A stretch of 64,000 bases of DNA, taken from positions 1 through 64,000 of the forward strand of contig CAWKFA010000016.1 of NCBI GenBank assembly GCA_963848825.1, in the 5' to 3' direction. Source of the DNA: CAVVSQ01 sp963848825. Its GTDB lineage: Bacteria > Planctomycetota > Planctomycetia > Gemmatales > Gemmataceae. This document shows, piece by piece, positions 16,109 through 24,927 of the stretch. Within the stretch, counting starts at the first letter, position 1, and every line of letters starts with the position of its first letter. A program made the position numbers and the translations under genes. The notes below the pieces were generated by a model that was not told the origin of the DNA, made no database searches, and saw only the letters and a program-made list of their open reading frames with translations.

Positions 16109-16528
16109 TCACGTTCGTACCTCTGGCCGGCCGTCCGCCACGGCGAACAAGTCCCCCTGCCGATGCCGGTCCCGCGAACGTCGTGGGGGTCGTGACAACA
16201 CCTCGGGCACCATGTCGTCCCCGCGCAGCTCCACAACCTTGGGATGCCAGAGCCCTGCCACCTTGGCCCAGCCGATGACCTGGAACCTGGAACCCGTCCG
16301 CAACCAGATTGCCAATCCGGGGCAGCTGGTAGCCTTCTTGATGCGGGCCGACACGTTGCACAGACTGGTGCATTGGATCGCCAAGACGGGCTCATCGACG
16401 GTGATGGCCAACAGGTCGATGATTCCGAACAGGTCCCTGCGAATATTCGCGCCCGGGATCCAGCGCTCCGCGACGTCCACCAGGTAGCCGCGCGGCAGGT
16501 ATCGCAGGGTTAGCGCGGTAGGGCTCAT
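16109..16528 (-). CDS. Nuclease-like (VRR-NUC-type) protein of the element
   Basis: From the ATG at 16528: YLPRGYLVDVAERWIPGANI, RRDLFGIIDLLAITVDEPVL, AIQCTSLCNVSARIKKA and PGLAIWLRTGSRFQVIGW. The pattern D-L-F-G-I-I-D...AIQ-x-T-S...W resembles small phage nucleases of the VRR/Holliday-resolvase fold, where Asp, a Gln in place of Glu, and a polar residue form the metal site. I recognise the pattern from planctomycete phage-like islands, but the enzymatic role is inference. The start overlaps the 3' end of the ATPase gene. Confidence 0.5.
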   Translation of the reverse strand: MSPTALTLRYLPRGYLVDVAERWIPGANIRRDLFGIIDLLAITVDEPVLAIQCTSLCNVSARIKKATSCPGLAIWLRTGSRFQVIGWAKVAGLWHPKVVELRGDDMVPEVLSRPPRRSRDRHRQGDLFAVADGRPEVRT

Positions 16529-18050
16529 GACGTCCCCCGCGCCTTTTGCGTTTTTTCTTTGGAGGAGAACCGGGACAACTATTTTCGGCGTAAGGACCGT
16601 TTTCTTTACCAGGATTCTCAGGAAGGAGAACAGAACCAGGACTGGCCTTATATAAGGCCAGTCCGTCCCGGTTCTCTTCCCCGTTCTCCGGAGAACCAGG
16701 ACAAACACCGTTGTCCCGGTTCTGTCCCGGTTGTCCCGGTTCTCCTTTTCGGCGAATTCCGGGGACAGTTCTGGTGCCGGTTCCGTTGTTGCCAGTCGCA
16801 ACCATGACCGGGTATTCCTCCAATATCCCGGCGGCCTTTAACCTCGCGCATGCGCCACTGGCTCTATCGTTATTCATCCCGGCAGGCTGACGAACCTTCG
16901 TCAGGGTGGCGGCGTTGCCGTCTTGGGAGAGCGAATCCAGTGCGTTCAAAAACCGGGTTTCATCTTCGCTTTCCTTTTCCCGGGTGATACGTGCTTTTTC
17001 CGCTTTCTTGGCGTCGGCTTCATTCTGGCGAACGTCGCTCACAGGAATGACTTTCACGTCCCAAATGCGCCCGCCAAAGTCGTCGTTGAGTACGCCTTCG
17101 TTTATGTCGAGTGCCCATTGTCCGCCATGGCCAACAGAACCACCCGCCGTCATCCACAAGCGATGCTCGCCGGTGCCAGGGTCATAGGGTTCGCGTCTGG
17201 AGAGCAAGAGCCATTGCCGGCTGAATTCTTGGATGCCAGCGAACGCCAGGTCTTCAAGCTCCAACGGCTGATAGGGATTCGTAAGGTTTTTTCGAGAATG
17301 ATGAATTAGGATTGGCGTAGCGCCGGCGGCCTTGCACGCGTCCGCGACGGCCATTAGTAAACCGCCCATGTCGAACACGTTCGCCGCGGATAACCCTTGG
17401 TCACCTTGACCTGCCAGCAGGCAGAGGTAAAGCGGGTCGATGAATACGACCTGGATGCCATATTTCTCTAAGCCTTTATGAAGCTCGTACACTTCCATGG
17501 CGTTCGCTAGTTGCGGTAAACTGAATCCCCAAAACACATCGAGGTCTGGAAAATCAATTCCCTTTACCTTGCAGATACGCCTAGCGCTTTCCTGGAGAGT
17601 ATGTTCGCCACTCTCGCCCGATAGGATGGCGACGCGAACCCGGTTGAACACGGTGAATTTGGTCAGGCCCAGGAATGGCGTACCGGATCCCAGGGAAATC
17701 GCCAGGTCGAGAATGAGCGATGTTTTCAGTGACTTTTTTGGCCCACCGATGATGCACGGTTGGCCCCGGACCACAAGGCCCTTGACGAGCCATTGCAGGG
17801 GATAGTCGGCCTTGTCGAAGTCGGCCGAGTTGATTGGAGAGAACCGCCAATCCCGCCCCGGTGGTTTCTGCTCGGCCGCGCACGGTGCATTGTCGGGTTG
17901 CGAGTCATGGTAGCCGGCGTCGTCCTGGAGGTGCTCAGGCATCTCGTCAGGGTGTACCTGGTGCGTCCCGTTAGTTGACGGTGGGGCTTTCGCAGCTATG
18001 GCCAAGCGTTGACGTTCGCGGATGGCGTCGGCAAGGGTAGGTGTTTTCAT
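16392..18050 (-). CDS. RepA-like AAA ATPase / replicative helicase-type protein
   Basis: A RecA-fold ATPase of the RepA (AAA_25) type. Its atypical Walker A reads IIGGPKKSLKTSLILDLAIS (about residues 99-118), then VRVAILSGESGEH and the Walker B-like VVFIDPLYLC, and the sensor-like ILIHHSRK. After about residue 360 comes a winged-helix-like stretch and a C-terminal Lys/Arg tail (PKKKRKRRGG). The open frame continues to 16392 but overlaps the next gene by 137 bases; a one-base shift in the G run near 16538 would end the protein at TGA overlapping the next ATG, which I think is the true end. Likely role: replication or copy control of the element. The ATG overlaps the stop of the upstream Cys-rich gene. 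Confidence 0.7.
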   Translation of the reverse strand: MKTPTLADAIRERQRLAIAAKAPPSTNGTHQVHPDEMPEHLQDDAGYHDSQPDNAPCAAEQKPPGRDWRFSPINSADFDKADYPLQWLVKGLVVRGQPCIIGGPKKSLKTSLILDLAISLGSGTPFLGLTKFTVFNRVRVAILSGESGEHTLQESARRICKVKGIDFPDLDVFWGFSLPQLANAMEVYELHKGLEKYGIQVVFIDPLYLCLLAGQGDQGLSAANVFDMGGLLMAVADACKAAGATPILIHHSRKNLTNPYQPLELEDLAFAGIQEFSRQWLLLSRREPYDPGTGEHRLWMTAGGSVGHGGQWALDINEGVLNDDFGGRIWDVKVIPVSDVRQNEADAKKAEKARITREKESEDETRFLNALDSLSQDGNAATLTKVRQPAGMNNDRASGACARLKAAGILEEYPVMVATGNNGTGTRTVPGIRRKGEPGQPGQNRDNGVCPGSPENGEENRDGLALYKASPGSVLLPENPGKENGPYAENSCPGSPPKKKRKRRGGRHEPYRANPAIPAARLPGGRRGALDPGREYSQGPVRNHRPVGHHRR

Positions 18051-18491
18051 TCTGCCACCTCGCCAAGGACAAGAACCTCAAGAGCCTCGGGTAACTCGGC
18101 CATCACCTTGCCGCGGACATACCCCATGACGTCACGACGCACGGCCCGCTTCAGCTCGGCCAAATCGCGGCCGCCGTCGCCGGGTCGCGGTGAAGGTTGG
18201 CCATCGCGGGGTATCGTTCGACGGTCGCCTTGTAGTGGCGAAGGTGGCGCGTATTAGTTTTTCGCCACAAACGGCAGCCCATGCGGCCGCACAGGGGCGG
18301 CATAGGTCGGTGATGCCACACGATTCCGGATCGATACAGGGTAGCGGCGCCGTTTTTCGGCAGTCGCGGCAGGGCCGGCAGGCGTTACCGCAGTCACGGT
18401 GCTCTGGGTCGGGATGGTGCCGAAGAAGATCGGCCGCGCGATCGAGGTTTGCGGTGTCGTTGCGTTTTGGTAAAATGATTTCCATGGTCAT
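18047..18491 (-). CDS. Cysteine-rich protein of the element, two frameshifts
   Basis: Begins MTMEIILPKRNDTANLDRAA. Cysteines occur as CGNACRPCRDC, CIDPESCGITDLCRPC and a final C near residue 77, suggesting a zinc-binding module. Shifts near 18245 and 18165 lead to RHYKATVERYPAMANLHRDP and then LAELKRAVRRDVMGYVRGKV, ending ALEVLVLGEVAE with a stop overlapping the ATPase start. About 147 residues. No family recognised; position between DUF1580 and the ATPase suggests a regulatory or replication role. Confidence 0.5.
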
Positions 18492-18497
18492 CCTGCA

Positions 18498-18869
18498 TTA
18501 GTTTTCAGCAAACGCCATCGGCTGAACCCCGATGGCGTTTGCGTAAATTCCCGCCGCTTCCAGTTCCTTCGCCACTTTTTCGCTTGCACGAGTCCGTTGG
18601 CCTGGCGTGCGGATCTTTGACGGTGCGGTGTCAAAATGTGGTGTCTGCCGGTCCGCGAACCGCTGTAAGGCCTCCTGGCTTGTGACCCACTTTGGGCCGA
18701 GCCGGATGGCCTCAAGACGGACCGTATCGCCATTGGGTGCCTTAACGCCGTCGAGTACCCAGCGCAGAACGCAAGACAGGGTGACCGGCCGACCGCGACG
18801 TGAAGGTGGCAGTAGACGTGCCGCTTGAGATAGGGTTAGAAGGGTTTCGTTCCTGATTTCGATTGCCAT
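18498..18869 (-). CDS. DUF1580 family protein
   Basis: Matches the planctomycete-specific DUF1580 pattern: LLTLSQAARLLPPSRRGRPV, then VLRWVLDGVKAPNGDTVRLE, then GPKWVTSQEALQRFADRQTP. The first part reads like a MerR/excisionase-type winged helix, so it may be the recombination directionality factor or a repressor of the element (inference). ATG at 18869 is chosen over one eight codons upstream. About 123 residues, frame intact. Confidence 0.8.
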   Translation of the reverse strand: MAIEIRNETLLTLSQAARLLPPSRRGRPVTLSCVLRWVLDGVKAPNGDTVRLEAIRLGPKWVTSQEALQRFADRQTPHFDTAPSKIRTPGQRTRASEKVAKELEAAGIYANAIGVQPMAFAEN

Positions 18870-18943
18870 GGGGAACCTCGGTTGCGGGTGCATTGGTCAT
18901 CACACGCAATCAAGGATAAAGGCAATCTCAGAAATGAAAACGG

Positions 18944-18967
18944 ACGAAAAAGGTATACCTTTTTCGT
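18944..18967 (-). terminator. Perfect 24-bp palindrome after the winged-helix gene
   Basis: Starts one base inside the stop codon of the upstream gene: ACGAAAAAGG, TATA, CCTTTTTCGT. As RNA it forms a ten-base stem; the lack of a long U tail leaves open that it is an operator for the DUF1580 gene 75 bases downstream. Confidence 0.5.
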
Positions 18968-19540
18968 TACCATTTCTTGGGTTTGATTCTTTCAATTCCC
19001 TTGGCAGTTATCCAGTACCCGCTGTCACGTCCTGAACCAGGGGAGCTGACATAACCGAATGTCTTCAATTTGCTCATTGGCGCTTTGAGGTTTTCTACGG
19101 ATGGTTTCTTGTCAACGTCGAGACGTATAGTCGCCACTGGCTTTCGGGAATCCTGGCCCAGGGCCTTGAGCTTTTTCAGTACCTTCAAGATTTGCAGATC
19201 ACGCTTCGTTAGCCTCGGTGGCGATTCCGGTTTTGTGTCTGCGCGATTATCTGCCGAGCGCAAGTTTCTCCGACTCCACGAAAACGTCCTCCCGGATGCC
19301 CACCTGCCTGGTGCATTCGCCGTCTTCTTCTCGATACAGGTCCTCCGCCCACTTCCGGGAACGGCATTCGGCAAGAACACGGGCGACGTTTTCACCGATC
19401 AATTCCAGGTATGTGGTGAAAGAATTCAATGACTCACATACCATCTTCACCGATTCGCCAGTTTGAAGGGGAAATGCTTGAGGATGGGGGTTGCGTAGGT
19501 AGGCTTTGACGAGCCAATTAAGGATGAGTTGTTCCTGCAT
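18967..19540 (-). CDS. Winged-helix-like protein of the element, one frameshift
   Basis: First frame: MQEQLILNWLVKAYLRNP, TGESVKMVCESLNSFTTYLE, RKWAEDLYREEDGECTRQVG. After a shift near 19255 the second frame gives LTKRDLQILKVLKKLKALGQ, RKPVATIRLDVDKKPSVENL and GYVSSPGSGRDSGYWITAKG. The second part has the helix-turn-helix-wing pattern (GYWIT..G) of small phage regulators. It could also be two separate genes. About 190 residues if joined. A perfect palindrome follows the stop. Confidence 0.5.
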
Positions 19541-19668
19541 GATGTTCTACCCTTTCGGAACCGGGCCGGTCACCGCGGCCGATGCAAAGGGTAGGATGCA
19601 TCAAACCACGGCAACCGCTTGGCCGATGACGTTGCAACATCGCCGGCCGTCCCGATGGATTCAGTTTA

Positions 19669-20921
19669 TCAACCGATCTTCGCCATGACCGCCACGGCCG
19701 CGGCCACGTCCAACGTTGCATAGTGTTCCGTGATCGCGGGGCACCGATGGCCGAGTACCGCGCGGGCCACGTCTAGGCCGGCGGCGCGCTTCAACTCCCC
19801 GGCGCGTAGGTGACGTAGTTGATGGGGATGCCAATGGACCAGTTTTTCGGCATCGGTCTTGCCGACGTTATGTCTCTTGATTGATTCCGTGATGGCCCTG
19901 GCATAGCTTGTGACGGTGTACCGATCTTGCGGCACCCGCTTGGGATTGCGTTTCTTTTTTTTGGCCTGGTGCTTGACATGGGAGGGCCAAAGAGGCGTCT
20001 TGCGGTTCTTCCGACGTTCCGCATTCTGTTCTTCACGGCAGCGCTTGGCGGAAAAGATGAAGGCTTGCGTATTTGTGGAGAGCCAGCGAGTTACGATTTC
20101 CTGCCCCTTGGGACCGATGGGAATGACTCTCTCATGTCCCAGGTACGCCGTCTTGTGTTCTTCGGGTCGATAGAGCCATACCTGCCCCACGGTGTCGATG
20201 TCGATGGCCCGCATGATGACCAACTCGCCAGGCCGCATCCCCGTTTCGAGTTGCAGGAGAACCATGTCGGCAACCATGGGGTGAAGGATCGGCAGCGTCT
20301 CTTCCACCAGGCCACGGGGCACGGGCATGACGGGTTGAGATTCTTTGGCCTCGGATCGGCCACGACGCAACCCTTCGAGGGCAAGCAAGCGAGCTGGTGG
20401 GTCTCGCCGGGAATCAATTCGTTTTGGACCGCCCAGCGAAACAGCCGACGAATCCGATTCACCCGCTTGTTGATGACGCCACGCGCGAGGCCTGGTTGCT
20501 TGCCGTACTTGGGGTGATCGTATCCTTGGATCAAGAGTTGACGTACCGCCTTGAGGGCCAAGGGTCCGAAGTCCTTGGCCGGATGATTGCCATAGAGGAA
20601 GTTGACCGGACGCAGGGCCAGCTTATATTCGCCCAACTCCGTCGATTGCCTACCTTGGGGACAATAATACTCTTCGGCCCATGGCAGGAATTGGACCATC
20701 AACTCCGCGACAGTAATAGCCGATTCGCCGCCCTTTGTCAGGCGCCGTCCAGACGCCATCCATTCGGCAATGACGCGTTCGTATTCCAGTTTGCTTGCTT
20801 TGGTCCCGTGCTTGCCCAGCAAGACGGTCTTTCGGCGTCCCAGGCCATCACCCAGTGTGACCACGGCTTGGCCAGATTGCTTGTGAAGTCGATAACCTGG
20901 AACGGATTTTCTGGTGGACAT
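19669..20921 (-). CDS. int: Tyrosine integrase of the tRNA-Pro element, one frameshift
   Basis: A site-specific recombinase next to the attachment site. The arm-binding N-terminus includes YRLHKQSGQAVVTLG and KTVLLGKHGTKASKLEYERV; the core-binding region includes LALRPVNFLYGNHPAKDFGP. A shift near 20375 leads into the catalytic domain with R in ETGMRPGELV, H-x-x-R in HWHPHQLRH, H in VLGHRCP and the nucleophile Y in EHYATLD. All catalytic residues are present. Joined length about 416 residues, normal for the family. The gene reads away from tRNA-Pro, which starts 116 bases upstream, the usual arrangement for tRNA-targeting islands. Confidence 0.9.
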
Positions 20922-20941
20922 GATGCCTTTCCCCCTTGCTT

Positions 20942-20958
20942 CGCGGAAGATTCCGCGC
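20942..20958. repeat. End palindrome of the element, right copy
   Basis: Identical to 11951-11967; lies between the integrase start and the right attachment site. Confidence 0.6.
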
Positions 20959-21034
20959 TTGGCAGGGTTTTAAGGCCGCACTTTCCACCATGGAAAGGTA
21001 CACTTAACTTGTGTTCGGCAAAGTGTTTAGAAAC

Positions 21035-21078
21035 ATTCGGGGCAAGAGGATTCGAACCTCCGACCTCACGGTCCCGAA
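21035..21078 (-). other. Right attachment site within tRNA-Pro
   Basis: The copy of the 44-base direct repeat that forms part of the intact tRNA gene. Internal to it (20961-21034) is sequence related to the DNA left of the other copy, including CTTAACTTG and GTTCGGCAAA. Confidence 0.9.
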
Positions 21079-21111
21079 CCGTGCGCTCTAGCCAAGCTGA
21101 GCTATGCCCCG
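21037..21111 (-). tRNA. tRNA-Pro, anticodon CGG
   Basis: Minus-strand cloverleaf. Acceptor stem CGGGGCA pairs with TGCCCCG, with A73 as discriminator. The anticodon stem CACGG/CCGTG encloses the loop TTCGGGA, giving anticodon CGG (codon CCG). T arm contains GGTTCGAATCC. The first pair C1-G72 is typical of bacterial tRNA-Pro. CCA is not encoded. It is the target of the adjacent element. Confidence 0.95.
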
Positions 21112-21330
21112 TTCTGCTTTAGAATAATGACGGGACGGGATTTGTCAATCGGAACTGTCGGCGGCATTTTCCCGGGAATGCCAGCTTGGTTGGCAAGCCT
21201 GGGTCGGGTTCGCGTAAGTGGCCGCCCTGTTAAGTCCTTTTTTTGGCGACGGTTTGCTCCAGGGAGGCTGGCAAGCTCCATGGGTTGGTGGATGGAGGGC
21301 TAACCGCTAAAACGATTACGGGGACTGATC

Positions 21331-22088
21331 ATGATGGGCGGAGCGGGTGTGGCTGATCTTCTTCTTGATAAACGGCAGACGCGTATTCGGAGCATGTTTA
21401 ACCACATTGCTCCCCGTTACGATTTCCTCAATCACCTGTTGAGCCTGAACGTCGATCGCTACTGGCGCTGGCGGACCACGCGGCTGGTGCCGCCGGGGCG
21501 CATGGGCCGATTCTTGATCTTTGCACCGGAACTGGGGACCTGGCCTTTGCTTACGATCGGGCCGCGGCGGGGACCGTGACGATTTTCGGGGCGGATTTCT
21601 GCTATGAGATGTTGCGGCGGCGCAGGCCAAGGCCGTCAAGCGGCAGGTGGCGGGGCGGCTGCGTTTTTTGGAGGCCGATGCGCAGTGCTTGCCGTTCCCC
21701 GATGACTATTTTCAGATCAGCACGGTGGGCTTTGGCTTGCGCAATGTTGCCGACACCGACCGGGGGATAGCCGAGATGGTGCGTGTGACAGCGCCGGGCG
21801 GCAAGGTGGCCATTCTGGAGTTCTCGCAGCCGCGCGGCTGGCTCTTTGGCGGGCTTTACCGGTTTTATTTCAGGCGCGTGCTGCCGCTGATCGGCCAGGT
21901 CATCTCGCGCAGCCGGGATAGTGCCTACCGCTACCTGCCGCAAAGCGTTTTGGAGTTTCCCGACGGCGAAGCGCTGGCGGGGCGCCTGCGCTGCGCATGG
22001 CCTGGAGGCGGTGACTTGGCACGCGCTGACCCTGGGCATCGCGACGCTCTATGTTGGCACGAAGCCCGCCCACGCGAAAATTCCTTGA
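21331..22088 (+). CDS. ubiE: Demethylmenaquinone/ubiquinone methyltransferase UbiE/MenG, several frameshifts
   Basis: The C-methyltransferase of quinone biosynthesis; in planctomycetes the product would be menaquinone. Motifs in order: MFNHIAPRYDFLNHLLSLNV and YWRWRT (typical UbiE start), SAM motif LDLCTGTGDLA near 21515, then FLEADAQCLPFPDDYFQIST, GFGLRNVAD, EMVRVTAPGGKVAILEFSQP and SRDSAYRYLPQSV. The ending ATLYVGTKPA is in another frame, with the stop at 22086-22088. Shifts lie near 21500, 21605 and 21985. The start could be ATG 21331 or GTG 21349 (VADLLLDKRQ), which has GGCGGAG in front. hemE follows after 13 bases. Confidence 0.85.
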
Positions 22089-22101
22089 AGGTGTGAAAAA
22101 A

Positions 22102-23105
22102 ATGACGGGACCCTCTCCTCATCTGTTGATACGGGCGGCGCGTGGTGAAAAGGTCGAGCGAGTCCCCGTGTGGGCGATGCGGCAGGCGGGACGGTGGGAC
22201 CCGGAGTACAACAAGCTGCGCGCGGGCTCTCCTTTTACGAGTTCTCCGAGAACGTCGAGCTGGCGGCACAGACGTCGCTGCTGCCGCGGCGCTTCGGCGT
22301 CGATGCCATTATCCTCTTCTATGACATCACCACGCTGACGGTGGCGATGGGCTTGCCTTTCACCTTGCAGCCGAGCCGTGGGCCGGTGCCGGACCGTCCG
22401 ATACGGTCGCTTGAGGACGTGCGGCGACTCGATCCGCGGCCGACAAAAGTCGAACATATCGTGCAGCTTGCGCGGCGCGTGAAGCAGGAACTGGCCGGAG
22501 CCTTGCCGGTGATAGTGTTCGCGGGGGCACCCTTCACGCTGGCAACCTACTGTATTGGCACGGGCAAAGACCTGGAGGCGACGCGGGCGTTCATAAAGGA
22601 GCAGCCGGTGGTCTGGGGCGCCTTGCTCGAGCGACTGGAGGAGGCGACGATCCATTTCTTAAACATGCTGATCGCGGCCGGCGCGGACCTTTATCAGGTG
22701 TTTGATTCCTGGGCGGGCATGTTGCGGCGTGACGAGTATTTGGCGTGGGCCCACGGCCATCATCAGGCCATTCTGGCGGCGGTCACGGGCGTGCCGCGGA
22801 TCTTGTTCGTCAAGGAAGGGCCGTATCTGGATTTGCTGGCCACGGCGGGCGCGGACGTGGTAAGCCTCGGCAAGTGCCATGACCTCGAGCAGGCACGGCG
22901 AACCTATCCGGAGCTGGTTTTTCAGGGCAATGTCGATGAATCGATCCTGCGGAACGGGCCGCGCGAGCGGGTGATCGAAGCGACCCGGCAATGCCTACGT
23001 GCGGGCGGCGGCAGCCATCACATTCTCAATCTCAATCATGGCGTGGACAAGAACACGCCGGTCGACCATTTCAAGGCGTACGTGGAGACGGCCCATCATT
23101 TTTGA
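22102..23105 (+). CDS. hemE: Uroporphyrinogen decarboxylase, one frameshift
   Basis: Decarboxylates uroporphyrinogen III to coproporphyrinogen III in haem synthesis. Signature AMRQAGRWDPEYNKLR near 22180 carries the substrate-binding Arg residues; later come VIVFAGAPFTLATYCI, YQVFDSWAGML with the conserved Asp, and the C-terminal FQGNVDESIL and ILNLNHGV. A single lost G in the run near 22228 separates the N-terminus from the rest. About 334 residues, usual length. Starts 13 bases after ubiE, so the pair is probably one operon; GAAGG precedes the ATG. The stop overlaps the 3' end of the convergent lipoprotein gene by ten bases. Confidence 0.92.
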
Positions 23106-23906
23106 GCTTTGTCGTCGGCCTTCTTGTTCCAGAACATGACGCGTTCAAGGATACTGGGGTCCTGGCGAGCAACTTGCGGGCTTTGCAACATGTCGCTCCA
23201 GGCCTTGGTGTCGTCGGGCAAGTTTTTGCCGGTAGCCAATTTGACCGCTTCATAAGCACGATCGTGCAAGGCCACGTCTTTTTCGGTTTTCATGATGTAG
23301 ACCAGCGTTTCGATGGCATCGAACTGGGTGTATTTTGACAGGCCGCGAATGGCGGCGAGACGTTCATCCTGGGTTTGCTGGCGGTCGGCTTGACTGCCGT
23401 CGGTCGAACCGCTGGGACTACGCGCGGCGCGAATGAGCAGAGCCCGGGCGTCGGGGTTGACCGTCTGGGCCAACGAGGTCAGCGCTTGTTGGCGAATGAC
23501 GGAGTTGAGTTCGGAGGTAAAGGGCAAGCGTTGCTGGTAAACATCCTCGAGCACGCGGGCAGCGCGGGTCCTTGTAGGTGCCGAGGGCACGCACGGCGCT
23601 CAGACGGCAAAGAGGATCGCGATCTTCGAGGGCGGACTTGGTCAGAATTTTGAGATAAAGCTCCTGCTCTTCATTGTGGCCGGCGTTGGGGGCCGGTTCC
23701 ACGAGCAGGGCCAGTGCTTTGGCGCGTTTGTTGCCGTCCGCGCTATCGCGCAGCACGATGAGGGGGTCTTCCTTGGTCCAGAGGTCCTTCATGCGGAAGT
23801 TGCGACTGGTGCAATCATCCCAGAAGGTGGCGCAGCCGCCGGCGCTGAGAATGAGCGCGGCCCACCAGGCCCGACCAGCAAACTTTCCCAGACGTGAAGA
23901 TGTCAC
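23096..23906 (-). CDS. HEAT-repeat-like lipoprotein, one frameshift
   Basis: GTG start with GGAGG in front. The N-terminus has a signal peptide with a lipobox-like end (LILSAGGC), so it is probably lipid-anchored. The rest is helical with HEAT-like repeats: CRLSAVRALGTYKDP, IRQQALTSLAQT, RLAAIRGLSKYTQFDAIETL and AYEAVKLATGKNLPDDTKAW. The two halves are joined by a shift near 23575. About 269 residues. Proteins like this are frequent in planctomycetes; partner unknown. Convergent with hemE. Confidence 0.6.
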
Positions 23907-24197
23907 CGCTCGCCTCCTTGATTGCAGCCCACGCCCATCCGCGCGGACGCACTGCGCATAACGCCTGCGCGAGCCACAAGCCGCTCAAAAGCAATTTGGG
24001 AGCGACTCTATAATCAAGGAAACGCCAAAGAACAAGAGGAAAAGCGTGAGTTTTCGTCGTCAGGAACGCAAGATGGGTGAAGTACGCATTTTGCGAGAAG
24101 TTTTAGCGGTCTGCTGCTATTTTATATCCAGGTGCGCCGGGTCGGTACGTGCGGTCGGCGCGCAGAATCGCTTTCGCTCTGCATACCCGGAGGGTCG

Positions 24198-24733
24198 ATG
24201 AGAAAGATCATTGCGAGCCGGTTGGCGCTGTCATCCTGGTAGCCGTTGCTGCCGGGGCGCAGGGCCGGCAGGCGGCACCGCTGGAGGCCGTGCGCGTCGG
24301 GGATTGGCTCTCCTTCAAACTGTCAGGTCGTGGGCAGTTCACGGGCACCCTCAAACAAACGCTTATCGCCATCAATGACGCGACGGCGACCATCAAAACC
24401 GAACAGACCATGGGCGCCAAGCCGTTGCCGGCGAAGGAAACCAAGATGTCGCTTGTGGAACTGCGTGATCCGCTGAAAATCGCGGCCAAGTTGGATAAGG
24501 CCAAGATCGAAGAGGGAGCTTCTGGGAAAGAGGATAGGGAACTCAATGGCAAAAAGCTGGCCTGTGACTGGAGAGAACTCAAGGTGAGCTACGGCGAGGG
24601 CCAGACCCCGATAATCTCTTCGAAGGTATGGACGTCGCCCCAAATACCCCTTACCGGCCTGGTGAGACTGGAAAATGAGGCTGGCGGCGTCAAAACGGTC
24701 ATCGAACTGGTGGATTACGGCGGGACCAAATAG
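24198..24733 (+). CDS. Secreted hypothetical protein, one frameshift
   Basis: The likely start is the ATG at 24198, with GGAGG six bases ahead: MRKIIASRLAL, then, after a shift near 24232, ILVAVAAGAQG, which together form a signal peptide. The mature part (VRVGDWLSFKLSGRGQFTG, ACDWRELKVSYG, KVWTSPQIPLTGLVRLE) resembles small planctomycete exported proteins that report a coloured or metabolic conversion, but no family is certain. Frame intact from 24232 to the stop. No operon partner. Confidence 0.55.
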
Positions 24734-24927
24734 TGTCCTACCGAGAAACCAGTGTTCCGGCAGTGTGCCCCAATCGGCAAATCATGATTAATCGTTAATA
24801 ATGGCGCCTACGCTCAATTTTATCGGCGCCTTTCGCTTGGCAGGATCGAGGAACGAGTTAAAATAATGAGACCACCGCCCTAGGCTCACAAGTATCATCT
24901 TTGAGCCACATTTGGGATTGCGCTGCC

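Larger units (their letters stand above)
11763..21078. mobile_element. Integrated element in tRNA-Pro: capsid-encoding satellite or reduced prophage, about 9.3 kb
   Basis: The boundaries are an identical 44-base direct repeat (11763-11806 and 21035-21078), which is the 3' part of tRNA-Pro(CGG). The intact tRNA lies at the right end beside the integrase. All recognised genes read on the minus strand: integrase, winged-helix protein, DUF1580, Cys-rich protein, RepA-like ATPase, nuclease-like protein, zinc ribbon, small protein, prohead protease/capsid fusion and three small genes. I found no portal, terminase, tail or lysis enzyme gene, and there is little room for them. That content fits a satellite that codes for its own capsid and borrows other functions, or a prophage that lost its packaging and tail genes. 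Confidence 0.8.

Noticed and set aside
24149..24197. Upstream start for the secreted protein at 24198
   Set aside because: Reading from 24149 gives a basic non-signal sequence, whereas 24198 has a strong ribosome binding site and a signal peptide once the frameshift is allowed for.
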